64,000 nt of DNA from Azolla caroliniana (Eukaryota; Polypodiophyta): the NCBI GenBank assembly GCA_043228905.1, contig JBHGNT010000002.1:27032001-27096000 (forward strand), given 5' to 3'. This document shows positions 27,701 through 37,200 of this stretch, one piece after another. A program made the position numbers and the translations under genes. How positions within the stretch are numbered: position 1 is the first letter of the stretch; each line of letters begins with the position of its first letter. A model generated the notes under the pieces. That model ran no database searches. It had not been told where the DNA came from and saw only the letters and a list, made by a program, of their open reading frames with translations.

Positions 27701-30700
27701 TTACTCCAAAGCCTCTAGTGCTTCCTAGTGTCCATGGTTCATGAGGACATAATAGGGACCATCATGCGGCGCTCTTCTCTATAATAATGACTTTACCATT
27801 AGCTGTCAACAATGGTTCGGCTCAAGCCACATGCACTCTATCATGGAGCTCCTTTTCGTACAACACAACCATTACTCCAAAGCCTCTAGTGCTTCCTAGT
27901 GTCCATGGTTCATGAGGACATAATAGGTACCATCATGCGGCGCTCTTCTCTATAATAATGACTTTACCATTAGCTGTCAACAATGGTTCGGCTCAAGCCG
28001 AACCAAGCCTAAACCAACTTGTTAAACTGTTGTTAAAAAGTTTGGCAGTTCGGTGGTTCGGTTCAACTCACTTCAGATTTGAGCCTTTTTAAACTGTTTA
28101 AGCTCGGTTTGGTTCGACTTGAGCCTTGCTAAACCAAGTCAAACCAATTAAACCATTTAAATATTTTTCGATCCATAGAGAGAGAGAGAGAAGTAAAGGT
28201 GCCACATCCCTCTAGTATCCCAAAAACTAAGAAAGATAGAGAAACGGAGAGAGAAGGAAAAAAGTTACCATTTAAAGAAACAAAACATTGAACTAGATAG
28301 AAATCAATAACAACTTTAGCCTTAACCGGTTTAACCTAAACTGGTTAGCCTAAACCGGGTTGGCTTGGACAGTGCTAAATAGGTTAAACAAAAACCGAAC
28401 CGTTGTTGATTCCTAATTACCATCTCTATGTACAACCCATTTTCCTTCCTTTCTAGAGTCAAGCACTCATGGCATGTGTTCTTTGTCGTATGCCACTTGA
28501 GCTAGAGTGAGATCGTCATCTAAATATATTTTGCCACCCTTAAGTGCCCTTTTTTTGGAAAGGAAAGCTTTTTCCTTTTCACGGCTGTGAAGCAGATGAT
28601 CAACGCTTTAGCTCTAGAGAGCCATATCATAGGCTACTATGGTCTTTCAGAAACATTAATAGATCTTTGTTTTCTGCATTTTGGTCAGCCCCTTAATGAT
28701 AAACAAATAAATTATATTTAAGCAAAACAAACAATCCGAAAACAAGTCATATACCACGAATAATAACTAGCATAAAATAAAACTTGCAAATATAAACTAA
28801 AAATAAATACTTATAAGACAAAGTAAACAAAACATAGAAGAATTATATGCCTGGAATTAACAATAAGATCAAGATTTTCAGCTCTGTATTCCAATAATTG
28901 CAAACTACAATTCTTAAGGATCAATAGAATACAAATATTTAGGATATTCTCAAACAAATGCCATTCAGCTCAGCACCATATGCACACCTTACAGGTTTTT
29001 TCAAAACCTTTGTGGAGCAATTTCTACATGTTAGATTAGCAATCCCATGACCTTTAGAACCTGAAATTTTGAGAATATGAAAATTATTTGAAGTTTACAA
29101 GAAAATTTTGAAGCACACATATACAATAAAAACATTCCCAGGATGACAGTTTTTGCCTATGTTAAAAAAATGAAAAAGGCAACGTTACGATACATACCCC
29201 TAGTTACAAATTTTTATCAAGAAAAAAAACCCAAAGCTTTTTGCGAAAAATCACAATCAAATCAGCAAATAGGGTACTGATGCTCATTGGTCATAAGGGC
29301 AGGAGGGTACAGAAACTAACTGTTGGAGCCCAGCCCTTGTGACATTTTATACGAAAGGTGGTAACTACATAGAATATGGAATGTGGTTGAGTATGAACAA
29401 AGAAAAACACACCAAATTGTGAAGCCATGCTACTGAACCAATGCATCGAGGAAGTATTGTTTGAAAAAAGACCAAGCTATAGAGCCAATCATATGCAATA
29501 CTGAACCCTCCAACTATTAGTGCACTTCTAAAAAATGTGAGTTAGAAAAATTGAGAAACAGATAATGCTTGCTGTCCAACAAAATGTACTTGTTCCAACA
29601 CACCAACACACCTGAATTTCAGCAAAGCCCGGAGTGTGTCCATCTAAGTTCTGCATATTCAATGCATTATGAGGGTGAGAGACTGGCCATAAACTCCCTA
29701 GGATTGGGAGGGAGGAGGAGAAGAGGAGAGGTAGTTGAGGTGGAAGGGATTGTTGAGGAGGTTGAGAATAGAAAAGAAGTTGAATGAAGAATGGGTATGC
29801 ATGGATCATATACGCATTTTGTTGTCTAAGTGTGTCCTAATGTTGTTCCTAAGTGCCTTCTCTATTTTCAATTGTGCTCTTTTTTATTGCTATACTACTT
29901 CAACCGCCTCCATTGCTCTTCATACAGCTTGCCTTAAACTTTTTCCATCCTACTTAATTGCTATCTACCCAACAACAGTGAGTTTTAAGTCATAGAGGCT
30001 CAGTTCATGTTAGTTTAGGTAAATCTTTTGTATCTAGAGTTTTTATCATTCCAAAGTGTGCCAATCCAAGGCATGTGGTTCCATCTGGTTGCGAAAGCCT
30101 CACTTTATATGGTCTGGCTACTGGCCACTTGCATGAAGAGTGTCTCTATTAGGCCGGGGATCTTTTGGTCATTTCATTCAATCTATTTGTAGTTCCTCAG
30201 TGTATGAGGGAACATTCCTTGATTACCTTTCCTAACACCTCCAGTCATCATTTTCCTGTCTCCTCTATTTTGGAGGTTGAATCTGGATGTCAGTTGGTAG
30301 TAATGTCGTTGAATGGATTTCATGGGATAGAAGTGCTTAATTACCCCACCCCCAGTGACTGCTTCCCTAATCTCCGAGTTCATAGTAGGGAGGGTTTAAA
30401 CATTTCTCTGTAGCTTTACAGTTTGAGACCAATTTAACATGTTCACCAATAGAAGGCAAGGTTCAAGTTAGTGCAGAATACTTACGGTGGTTCTGCAATG
30501 TAACCTCCTCATCTTGTAAAGAGAGAGTGGGGATGGGAGAAGGCTTCTCCTTGTATACATCAAGCTGTGAAGAACCATCTGCAACAAAAATTGTATCATT
30601 TAGAAGAAGGCAGAATAAGCATCATAGTTCCCCATGGTTTGGTTTCATTTTCTGAAGGACTTCAGTTAAATAAGACATGCCTACACATATGTGCGTACAC

Positions 30701-31440
30701 ATGCATGCATATACACATTCGTATGTACGTACATATAAGAACATATACATGCACACATATGTCTGGATGTACGTATGTATGCATGGATGCATGTATGTAT
30801 GTATGTACGTATGCATGCATGTAGGAATGTACGTACGTACGTACGTATGCATGTACATATGTCTGCATGTCTGCATGTCTGTATGTATGTACATATGCAT
30901 GCATGCATGCATGTATGTACATATGCATGCATGCATGCATGTATGTATGTATGTATGTATGTGCATACCTGTGGCTTCATATTTTTGTGGCTGGTGTGGG
31001 GTTTCATCGGTGGTGATGGAGAAGACGTGGCAGAGAGAGGAGTGGAGGGGCAGAAGATGGACCGAGATCTCGATGCAAGCGTGGTGGCCATGGTCGTGCA
31101 CGGAGACACGGGGAGGGAGGGAGTAATCAAAGAGGAGGAGGGGAAGGGGCAGGCGGAGAGTGAGGGAGAGACGACGGAGGCCGAGGTCACAATGATGAGT
31201 GCGTTGCCTCCTGGAGAGAGTGCAGGTGAGGAGAGGTGGGGCAGACTGCAGCTTGGCTGCAATCCTACTATTATGATGATCACCATCACCATCACCATCA
31301 CCAGAAGCAGAAGCAGAAGCAGAAGCAGAATCCAGGATAGAAGAAGAAAGGGGAGGCAGGAGGAAGAGGCGAAGAGTATGCACGTGCTGTAGCAGCTCCA
31401 TACTGAAACTCCATGCCTCCTCCTGCTTCTCCTGCTGCAT
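18769..31440 (-). CDS. UBE3D-like HECT-like E2-binding protein, 520 aa
   Basis: Six exons (minus strand): 31440-30969, 30578-30486, 29060-28988, 22340-21885, 19336-19028, 18928-18769. All borders are GT-AG, phases agree, and the CDS is 1,563 nt ending in TAA at 18769. The start MQQEKQEEAWSFSMELLQHV fits the WxFxxE...LRL start of plant homologues. Cys pairs typical of the family are present: TCRNCSTKVLKKP and, in exon 4, VHCICCQSLIGGYP, with WRDIVENWFGTCCC between them. The C-terminal part has VMKVMFSDCS and ELWVQQQDAETIYM. The family (E2-binding HECT-like, human UBE3D) is described as a ubiquitin ligase that binds an E2; that role is family knowledge. Exon 1 codes low-complexity Ser-Ala and Gly-Asp runs. 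The 6.6-kb third intron contains most of a dead LINE. Confidence 0.85.
19555..20000 (+). mobile_element. LINE reverse-transcriptase fragment
   Basis: The plus strand reads IYCCFVDVKKTFKNIL near 19560, matching the conserved CxFxDxxKAFD block. Near 19850 it reads TIGVKQGRPLS, the GxxQGxPLS block. Frame breaks lie between them. It is antisense to the host gene, within an intron. Confidence 0.6.
20010..20480 (-). repeat. Dispersed repeat family, reverse copy
   Basis: Read on the minus strand it matches 24500-24830 and the end of copy 2: 'ttct.gcaagaa.ag', then 'ttggttcttatattccattacctt', then a block with 'ctagaggtgtgcaggcat'. Confidence 0.65.
20590..20830 (+). mobile_element. LINE endonuclease C-terminal scrap
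   Basis: The plus strand reads EMKDGCT, and in a neighbouring frame KKETGLAKNRFTGETIDVYS. These match the minus-strand segment at 27000-27150 (EVKDGCTVDVCAKEGGLVKY, then FTLETIDVYSS). The two copies are therefore related, both in the region after a LINE endonuclease domain. Confidence 0.5.
21100..21720 (-). repeat. Dispersed repeat family, reverse copy
   Basis: The stretch 'ggggtcccaatagcaatttgtca' and the following 'ggtcattatcttct' are the reverse complement of the core at 13850-13980. The 'ttaagaggtcattttggcctctta' at 21677-21700 corresponds to the leader of copies 1 and 2. Confidence 0.65.
23740..23850 (+). mobile_element. tRNA-derived SINE-like fragment
   Basis: A box-A-like 'caatggttcataatcggt' is followed about 25 bases later by a box-B-like 'ggttataggttcaagcctc'. 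This is the internal promoter layout of tRNA-derived SINEs. No poly-A end or target duplication was checked. Confidence 0.4.
23930..24060 (+). mobile_element. LINE reverse-transcriptase scrap
   Basis: 'gatgcgaaatgaggatgcccactatcaa' and what follows reads like xVKxGCPLSxPLFRLHIDEVSNYI with one in-frame stop. It is the same LINE block as at 7260, 19850, 25800 (minus) and 63120. Part of it lies inside the 239-bp duplication. Confidence 0.5.
23957..24436 (+). repeat. 239-bp tandem duplication
   Basis: The segment starting 'tggctagcaagattgatgcg' at 23957 recurs at 24196 with very few differences. It contains the LINE scrap and the start of the dispersed repeat. The near identity implies a recent duplication compared with the age of the surrounding remnants. 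Confidence 0.85.
24090..24840 (+). repeat. Dispersed repeat family, forward copy
   Basis: It contains 'aaattgctattgcctgatctattgtaacc', 'gtataacccttgattga' and 'ttggtcctcatattccattacctt', shared with copies 1 and 2. The repeat directly follows a LINE reverse-transcriptase fragment here, suggesting both belong to the same parent element. Confidence 0.65.
24850..26330 (-). mobile_element. Decayed LINE reverse-transcriptase region
   Basis: Minus-strand reading: SGFQKGLTTLDYILTL near 26060, RIYCCFMDF near 26000, then SIKQGCLLSPSLSDLYIDEV near 25800, and MDKTKVMVFTTHHSS near 25600. This is the block order of a non-LTR reverse transcriptase, with many stops and frameshifts. Together with the endonuclease part at 27000-27990 it is one dead LINE within intron 3. 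Confidence 0.7.
26380..26990. other. Unassigned segment between LINE RT and endonuclease parts
   Basis: It is less AT-rich than its surroundings, with several competing open frames on both strands and a pyrimidine-rich run around 26800-26890. None of the frames resembles a known protein. It may be a separate insertion, because the flanking LINE parts do not continue into it. Confidence 0.4.
27000..27990 (-). mobile_element. Decayed LINE endonuclease region
   Basis: Minus-strand reading: GFGVMVVLYEKELHYRVHVV (27640-27720), ILLGNFNAQTKDGQTT (about 27480), VCGQVMAKEVGL, then FGRPIDFTKDHAYLRFEVKD (about 27150). This is the layout of an APE-type LINE endonuclease; the family form of the core motif is LLGDFN. 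Stops and a 171-bp internal duplication show that it is inactive. Confidence 0.65.
27659..28002 (+). repeat. 171-bp tandem duplication inside LINE endonuclease
   Basis: The segment beginning 'tgcactctat.atggagctcc' occurs at 27661 and again at 27832 with only a couple of differences, ending each time at 'ggttcggctcaagcc'. Confidence 0.9.
28000..28410. repeat. AACC/GGTT-rich low-complexity region
   Basis: Repeated short motifs such as 'ggttcggttc', 'aaccaagc', 'taaaccaa' and 'aaccggtttaacc' appear in both orientations, so the segment is partly self-complementary. Its start coincides with the end of the LINE duplication. No product or known element was recognised. Confidence 0.5.
30666..30968 (+). 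repeat. ATGT/ATGC/ACGT tetranucleotide microsatellite at a splice donor
   Basis: About 300 bases of (atgt), (atgc) and (acgt) units, partly self-complementary. The array begins on the minus strand exactly at the intron 1 donor of the UBE3D-like gene (ACAG|GTATGCAC), so the donor is made of repeat units. Several overlapping open frames on both strands are artefacts of it. Confidence 0.92.
31273..31332 (-). repeat. Trinucleotide-type repeats within coding exon 1
   Basis: The plus-strand runs of 'atcacc' and 'agaagc' code on the minus strand for alternating Gly-Asp and Ser-Ala in the UBE3D-like protein. Length variation here would stay in frame because both units are six bases. Confidence 0.85.
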
Positions 31441-31559
31441 TCTCTGTGTCTGTGTCTGTGTGTTTCTGTGTCTTCCTACGATCTTCAGAAAGCCAACTAA
31501 GTCTTCATGAACCTTCCATGGCTCAAAACAATAATATTGCACATACATATTATGTATGA

Positions 31560-31690
31560 CCTAATACTACCTGGCCAGAGCTTAATGGGATTCGAACCCA
31601 CGACCCGGTAGTTTTGTGATTCGCGAAACCCTTACCATCAATGGTGCGACTGAAGAACATATGAGAATCCGTTCGGTACCATCCTACAAT
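31560..31690 (-). mobile_element. tRNA-derived SINE-like fragment
   Basis: On the minus strand 'gatggtaagggttt' (box-A-like) is followed by 'gtcgtgggttcgaatccca', an almost perfect box B (GGTTCGAATCC). It lies 120 bases upstream of the UBE3D-like start codon. The folding of a full tRNA was not evident, so a SINE or tRNA relic is preferred to a tRNA gene. Confidence 0.5.
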
Positions 31691-34249
31691 GAGGTGAAAG
31701 TTGTTTCGCAATCCAATGACAAAAAAACATCTACCAGTTGGTCAAAACTTTTGATGTCCATGGACTTGCCAATTGGAATTGGGAATGTTAAGTATCACCC
31801 TTGTTCGACGAGATGTTACTATCCCGAATTCCATCGGATTTCTGAAATGCCGAGAACCAATCTTGTCATTAAACACAGAAGGGAGACGGAACATTATGTG
31901 CCAGAGCATAACCTAAAATGGTTGCCTTTATATGCCATGTAAATTGACTTCACCACAAGGTTGGTTTTTAAAATGTTGATTGTATCGATATGACAATGTG
32001 GTGATAAATCTTCTATAACATGAAGGTTGGTGTTTTTAAGTCTCAAGCAATGGTTTTCACCTTGTATTCTTTATGAAAACTAATCGTCTTTTACGTTTCG
32101 CAACATGTAGTTCCTCCTCCAAACAAAGCTTCTTGTAGCCTCCTCAAAGGGCAACTTGCAAGCTCGCCAAGATTTTGCCTCCCACACATAAAACTCTCCC
32201 ACTCCACATGAGTGATACTATAAATATGTTGCCTCTTGGGCAACTTGATGGTTATAATTAAGGTGTTATTCTTGGCACAAGTTTCAGTAATGCATTGTAG
32301 AATATTTGAAAGAGTCTATGCTCCAATATACTTGGCACTAAGAAACAATCTACATAAGAGGCTTTCATTATCCTATGGAGTGAGTTGATCCATATCCCTG
32401 GTTTAGATATGCTAGAGGAAAAGTAGAAATGTCGTTCTTCTTTTCTAACTTCTTCTTCTTTTTGTTGTTGGAGATCTTGAATCATAGTGCCCCCCTCATA
32501 AATGGTTTATCTAACACAATTATTCACAACATTCATATAGGTGCTTACCATATAATATGCGTAAATACCTTTACTAGGTTTTGTACCACTCTTAGAACTA
32601 CACTAAACTAGATTTTGTTCAATTCTTTTGTATAGTTATTATAAGGTCTTACTTTAATAAAAAATAGTTTGGAACCTCAAAAAGATATAGTTGTTTAGTC
32701 AAAATCATAAGCTAAAATTAGGGTATTTTTTAACCATGTATAAAAATAAATAAATTCAAGAAACATCATGTACACTGATTTCATATTGAGAATCAAAATC
32801 ATATGTTTGTTATTTTCTCTACTTTTTATCGGTGCCAAACATCATTCACAATAGAAAAAATCTTTGAAGTTAATTTGATGATCAATGGAGTGTCCTTTTT
32901 CTATGGAGTCTTTAGGTTCCATGCTTTTGTTTGTAATCATTGGTTTTGGAAGTGAGATACTTAAAGGGCAACATATTAAAATATCACTATAAGTATTACA
33001 AATTAAGAAGGTTACATATATCTAAGTTGAGCAACATGAACTCCATGGAGTGTATAGGTTCCATGCTTTTGTTTGTAATCATTGGTTTTGGAAGTCAAAA
33101 TTTTAAAAGGCAACGTATCAAATATACCACTATATGTATTATAAATTAAGAACGTTACAAACTACCACTAGAACTATGCTCATTATGACATCAAAACTAA
33201 GATTAAGACACAAATTAATTAAGCTAATAATCATAACTTGCATGATAATATGGGTACATGTAGTTTAAGTCATATATATATATATATAATAAAGATTCAC
33301 CTGGTATTAATGGAAAGATGCCCAAAGGCTACAAAAAACTCATACAGTACAGTATAACCCTCATACCCACCTCAACCAACATGTCGAGTAACAAAACCCC
33401 TCATGCATGATCCTTCCAAGATGGGGTGAGGAAAAAGCCATCTTGGTGGAACATATCTCCACTTTATTCTCTCCCAAAAGAGGTAAAGACCTCTGCTTTT
33501 TTCCAAATTTCTCCAAAGTGTTGTTGCTTATGAAACACAACCTTAGTCTCATTAGTTATTGCCTCATATTGACCTCTTAGAGTATGCATGAGCATCAACC
33601 ATATGTCCTTGACTAACTCAACAACATTCAGTTTGACTTTCTAAAATACACATTTACATCTTGCTTTCCACAATACCCGAATTACTAAAGAAGATATTGT
33701 GGACCAAACCTTGTCCTCTTCCAAACTACTAAGTGACATATATCATTAAGTTGCACAAGTTTTGGATTGTAGGAATGCATATGTAGATTTTGAAAATAAG
33801 CAAATACAATATTTGAAATTCAATTGCTTTAAGCAAATTTCCCTATTTAAATACATCTCTTTACTATGCTAACTTTCTGCATGCTAAGAACAAAGACAAG
33901 ATTATTTTCATTGTTTATTCATGTAAGGATATAAGAAAATAACTTAAATACCAACATCCTCGAAGAAGAAAATCAATGGATGAGTTTATTTTGTTGTTAT
34001 AGTTTTAAAACATCGAGGCAGCCTTACAACACTACACAAAATTCACCACTTTCATCATCATCTCTATGTGAGATGTGAGCAAAACCTGATAACATGCCAA
34101 ATGTGTAGCACCTACCCATCCACATATTGTGTCATTATTCATTCATGATGACAAATATACATACCATCCCAACACCACCACATGAATATTCATGTCTACT
34201 ATCATTACATTACATTGACAGTGAAGCACATATATGTAACCATCAATCT
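31691..34249. other. Intergenic region without recognised gene
   Basis: An AT-rich stretch between the UBE3D-like start and the 3' end of the zinc-finger gene. Apart from the direct duplication at 32893-33170 I see no gene or element. Confidence 0.6.
32893..33170 (+). repeat. Diverged tandem duplication, about 137-bp period
   Basis: The block 'aggttccatgcttttgtttgtaatcattggttttggaagt' (two parts of 20) occurs from about 32910 and again from about 33047, followed in both by 'ggcaac.tat.aaatat.ccactata' with substitutions. Confidence 0.8.
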
Positions 34250-37200
34250 TCACCTAGCCCAAATTCTATCTCCATCACTAAACAAGCCATGGACATACTT
34301 TTGGACCAATTCATCGCCTTTAGTGCCTCTCTTCTTACGGCATTGGAAGCAACAAGTCCTATGCAAACCCAGAGAAGCCCTTCAAAACATAATTTTGATT
34401 TTTTGGCTCCATTTTAACATGCATTTGATCTAAGCAACATGTCATGAGAATTAATATCTTCTTACAATCCTAAGAATTTTGGGGAAACCAAGAAACATAG
34501 TATCTTACCGTCTTGGGAAGTTCACGTTGTGACATGCCTCACATTCCCAATTCCCATTAACCCCAGGCTCTGGCTTTAGCCCACCACCGAACGTAGCCGC
34601 AGTCATTGCAGCAGGATCACCAAATTCCTGTGGCACTTGAAGACAAGTCAATAAGTACTTGTATGTATATTTTAGACTACTTCTAACTTTTGTTATGATA
34701 ATAAATCAGGAATATGCCCATGGTAAAGACTAAGTGGTAAGCCAATGCCAGCTTGGGGATAAACAAGCAGCTTTGGAAACAATAAGAGCAAATTTAATCT
34801 GTCTTTTCGAGGAGGTAGGAATTAACCATGATTTAGTAATCATGAATTGAAGTAAAATCCTTAAATTGGAACCAGAAGGATTTTGAAAGACCAGCTCCAC
34901 TAGCAATCGATCCCATGTAGACTTGGATTTCCACTTTCTCAATGCATGAAGAGCGTTTTCAAATTCAGCTGCAGTATATCATACACAAAAACTCAGCCAT
35001 TTTGATACTAAATAAAGCCAATTCCACGTCCATATGCCATTTGACGTGATAACATGCCTGACAGATCCTTTTTTTTATGAGCAATGTGATTTTTTATTTC
35101 CGAAAAACATCTTTGGATGACAAGTCATAATCCAAAAATGGCTCTTTTCCTCACCCAATTTCCCAATGTTATGTCACTGATTACATGACAAAAGCATAAT
35201 CAGCATACGTCAAAGTGCTCTTCTCATTGGCATCCAAGCCATGAAAATTGGTTCAAGATAAACTGACTTTGCTTCCTATGATGGCTCTGCTACCTATGCA
35301 TCTCAAATACACCATCTTCTATATTTATTGGCTCCCTGCATATGCTTCTTGCTTACTATTTTTCATAATTATGCACAATTGTTCACACTCAACTGTGAAA
35401 TCAATCCAAACAAGACCCTTTCTCTTGAATGCACCATGTTGCAAACAAGACTTTATTCACCCAACAACATTCGGTGACGAGACAAATATGGCATGCCAAA
35501 AACAGAGACCACCAGCCAAGTAGGGAAATGATCTCAAACCAACCATGCACGCTCAGTCAGTATACACCCCACACAAGTTTTACAAGTATACACACCATAC
35601 TGTTCAGTCAGCATGTATCTGTTATTAGCTATCTCTGATCCCCTCGCTTCAGCATTATGTCAAAAACTGTATCCCACTTTTATGTGGATGACAATGGTGC
35701 CATAAATCAGGAGCATGTAAATGACCAAACCGTAGCAGTCCAAATCCGAGTCTTTCCTCAAACCCAACATACATGAGTCAAAAGTAGGAATAAGGTCATG
35801 GGCACCATTAGAACACTGACAGCCCCCTTGCTCCTTGAGCTGTGAAGAGGATACACTGCAGAAAAAAAGACACACTCTATATAAAATAAGCTCTTTACAG
35901 GATGCAATTCATGACAAACTAACTAGAAAGTGCATGGTATTTATATTCTCTCTTGCAGGCACACAATATGAGGCCTAATAGTAATGTACCTAACTCACTC
36001 TAGAACAGATGCAATTTCACAGGATCATTCAATCCCCGTATAACTCTGTTGGTAATACACTTTTTTGGTGCTTTAAACATGGTATTTACAAATGATATAT
36101 TCATGCACCCAAGTTATAAGTTTCCAGAGGAACACAGTGCACAAGCACCTCATAAATCCTCTAAAAAAGAATCTGTAAAAGATGTACGTGCGACGGCAAT
36201 CCTTAAAACAATATATGCTTACAAGGAGAAACTTTACCTAGATGTCAATATGGATTTTGCCTCCATTTTCTAGGCAATCCACAGGCTTGATATCTTGTAC
36301 TCAGGTTGCATGTAGCTTTATATGAGGTTTAACTCTTAAGGTGTTTTGTATGAGTATCATATATAGTTCAAAACGGTATTTTTTGCATGATTATAATTTC
36401 TAATGATCAATTGTTTTTGTTCTGGTGAGATTCCTAACTTGGAGGAAGCTTGGAGACTCAATATTTACATATAATTTTCCCATCGACTCTTACTGCGCTC
36501 ATTTGGAAATCTTATTTTCTCAAGTGAGTAACAGGGAATGATTGACTGTATTTTCAATCAATATTTCCACACTCAGCATCATGCCTGAACTGTTATGTCT
36601 TCTCTTCCATATCTTGGTATGTTATTTTAATTGTCTAATTATTTATGTAAAGTCTCGTTCAAAGAGGCGAAAAAAATCTCCCGTTGCTCAGTCCAATGAC
36701 CCAAGTAATAAGACATAAATAGAAAGAAGTCAACATGCTCTCTGTGGTACACCCTACATACGATAATATTATGAATGAAATTCGAACCAAATGTCAGCAA
36801 TATTGGCTGACATGAAATAATTTGCAAAGGCTTTTCAGCCGGCCAGTGTTTCTTTAAGTAAGATTTCTCAAGACTTTCTGTTCGATTGGCACCGTTGTTC
36901 ATCTACTATATATCACCATATGAGACCTTTCAATTCCGGATTACTCATAATCGCAATAAACACAATCTATACACTCTCCTTTTGTAAGAAAATCATGATG
37001 CAAAATATGAGCAACCTAATGATGAGATGCTACATACCTTAAGGAAATCACTTGGTCGGTCTTTGTAGTCTTCCCATTTCAAACTAGCCCTCAAAAGAGT
37101 TCGGGTGTTTGAGGAAATGCTGACACTAGAGTTTGGCCGAGGTAATGGATTCCCCATGCCCATAAGCACGCCAGGAACCATGCCAGAAGCATACTGAGGC

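Larger units (their letters stand above)
22341..28987. other. 6.6-kb intron 3 of the UBE3D-like gene
   Basis: It joins ...LKKPV(S) to EFMQMPCAEWRD with matching phase 2. Inside are a SINE-like piece, a 239-bp tandem duplication, a dispersed repeat copy and a decayed LINE (EN and RT parts) in the same sense as the gene. The stretch 22341-23700 holds no recognised feature apart from a possible repeat near 23215-23350. Confidence 0.8.

Noticed and set aside
28988-28992. Donor at 28992/28993 (ACCT|GTAAG) for UBE3D-like exon 3
   Set aside because: It looks stronger but leaves phase 0 and a stop in the next exon. The donor four codon-bases later (TAAG|GTGTGC) gives KKPVSEFMQMP in frame.
29613-29651. 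Possible exon reading NLDGHTPGFAEIQ in the UBE3D-like gene
   Set aside because: It has good-looking splice borders but the wrong phase: joined to exon 2 it gives an immediate stop. Exon 2 joins directly to 29060 in phase and gives family-like sequence.
30622-31548. Long overlapping open frames on both strands (up to 308 aa)
   Set aside because: Everything below 30969 is translation of the tetranucleotide microsatellite. Only the exon 1 part in one frame matches a protein family.
31580-31600. Functional tRNA gene
   Set aside because: Only a box-B-like stretch is good; I could not form an acceptor stem or anticodon arm around it.
35660-35875. Possible exon (VSSSQLKEQGGCQCSNG) in the RanBP2-finger gene
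   Set aside because: Phase does not match the exon ending at 37038, and the 37038-34627 junction is already in frame and joins conserved parts.
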